DNA of 64,000 nucleotides, taken from NCBI RefSeq assembly GCF_012976305.1, contig NZ_JABDSR010000011.1:1-64000 (forward strand), given 5' to 3'. Below, piece after piece: positions 63,639-64,000 of the stretch. Positions within the stretch are counted from its first letter, which is position 1; each line of letters starts with the position of its first letter. Source of the DNA: Peptoniphilus faecalis. GTDB lineage: Bacteria; Bacillota; Clostridia; Tissierellales; Peptoniphilaceae. The notes beneath the pieces were generated by a model. It searched no databases. It was not told where the DNA came from and saw only the letters and a program-made list of their open reading frames with translations. Made by a program: the position numbers and the translations under genes.

Positions 63639-64000
63639 ATGTTAAAAGTTGAAAATTTAAAAAGATATTATAAAACTAATGAGGTTGAGGTAAGAGCTCT
63701 CGATGGTGTATCTTTCGTTGTTGAAAAGGGAGAATTTATCTCTATAATCGGAGCATCTGGTTCGGGGAAGTCTACCCTATTACATTTATTAGGAGGACTT
63801 GATTATCCTACAAGCGGAAAAGTTATAATTGATGATACCGACATTTATGCATTGAAAGATGATGAGAGGACTATTTTTAGGAGAAGAAATATCGGTTTTG
63901 TCTTTCAAGCATATAATCTTTTACCCATGCTAAATGTATATGAAAACATAATTATTCCCTTTGGTCTTGACGGCGACAAGGTTGATAAAAAATATGCCCA
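63639..64000 (+). CDS. ABC transporter ATP-binding protein (BceA/MacB type), partial
   Basis: The first 120 residues of an ATPase, cut by the window end. Walker A is GASGSGKST near residue 40, the Q-loop is FVFQAYNLLP, and it starts MLKVENLKRYY. The MacB/LolD/BceA branch is indicated by the YNLLPMLNVYENI stretch. AGAGGTGAT precedes the ATG. A permease gene is expected next. It follows the two-component genes and the TGTAAG site, which suggests regulation by them. Confidence 0.93.
   Translation, partial: MLKVENLKRYYKTNEVEVRALDGVSFVVEKGEFISIIGASGSGKSTLLHLLGGLDYPTSGKVIIDDTDIYALKDDERTIFRRRNIGFVFQAYNLLPMLNVYENIIIPFGLDGDKVDKKYA

Overview
The window is AT-rich DNA with short gaps between genes, strong aGGAGG ribosome binding sites and several GTG or TTG starts. 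It looks like a low-GC, Gram-positive anaerobe. The mix of S-layer-homology (SLH) surface proteins, histidine and peptide catabolism, many Na+-coupled transporters, ferredoxin-linked oxoacid oxidation and a long-form urocanate hydratase suggests an amino-acid-fermenting anaerobic coccus such as Peptoniphilaceae. That placement is inference; no rRNA or tRNA gene is visible to confirm it.

Layout. 0-6.5 kb: a small membrane protein, an NhaC-type antiporter and divergent histidine-degradation genes hutI and hutU. 6.8-10 kb: a MarR regulator divergent from a PatB/MalY-type C-S lyase and an SLC1-family symporter, with a clear promoter and operator. 10.4-20.8 kb: two very large secreted SLH proteins, a subtilase of 1895 aa and a modular repeat protein of 1529 aa. 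20.8-22 kb: a gene-free kilobase with what appears to be an orphan TPP riboswitch. 22-32.9 kb: apt, a second NhaC antiporter, a formate/nitrite-type channel, a LysR-controlled peptide operon (YfcC carrier, PepD-type dipeptidase, AEC transporter), DNA polymerase IV and small enzymes. 32.9-39 kb: an arylsulfotransferase-thioredoxin fusion with a TrxB-like reductase, a phosphatase, a membrane-anchored MutS-like ATPase and a 2-hydroxyacid dehydrogenase.

39-57 kb is the accessory part. A leftward operon (44.8-40.0 kb) encodes an isocitrate-lyase/PEP-mutase-family lyase, a GltS symporter, an MmgE/PrpD protein and a PucR regulator. A second leftward operon of about 9 kb (55.2-46.1 kb) encodes a four-subunit 2-oxoacid:ferredoxin oxidoreductase, a YitT protein, two-subunit aconitase X (the cis-3-hydroxy-L-proline dehydratase family), a BCCT transporter, a class III CoA-transferase, a 4-OT-like tautomerase and a proline-racemase-family gene broken by two TAA codons. 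An IclR regulator diverges from its head. I read this as a candidate anaerobic hydroxyproline (or hydroxyproline-betaine) pathway. Oppositely oriented IS256-type transposase remnants lie on either side of it, with an IS3/IS481-like remnant next to the left one.

57-64 kb: a FabK/nitronate-monooxygenase-like flavoprotein, a TAXI-TRAP transporter operon (binding lipoprotein, DUF1850 protein, fused permease), and a two-component system followed by a BceA-type ABC ATPase cut by the window end.

Several short palindromic elements recur (about 6.5, 10.3 and 39.5 kb; about 10.1 and 21.8 kb), suggesting mobile or structured repeats. No CRISPR array, prophage or replication origin was seen.
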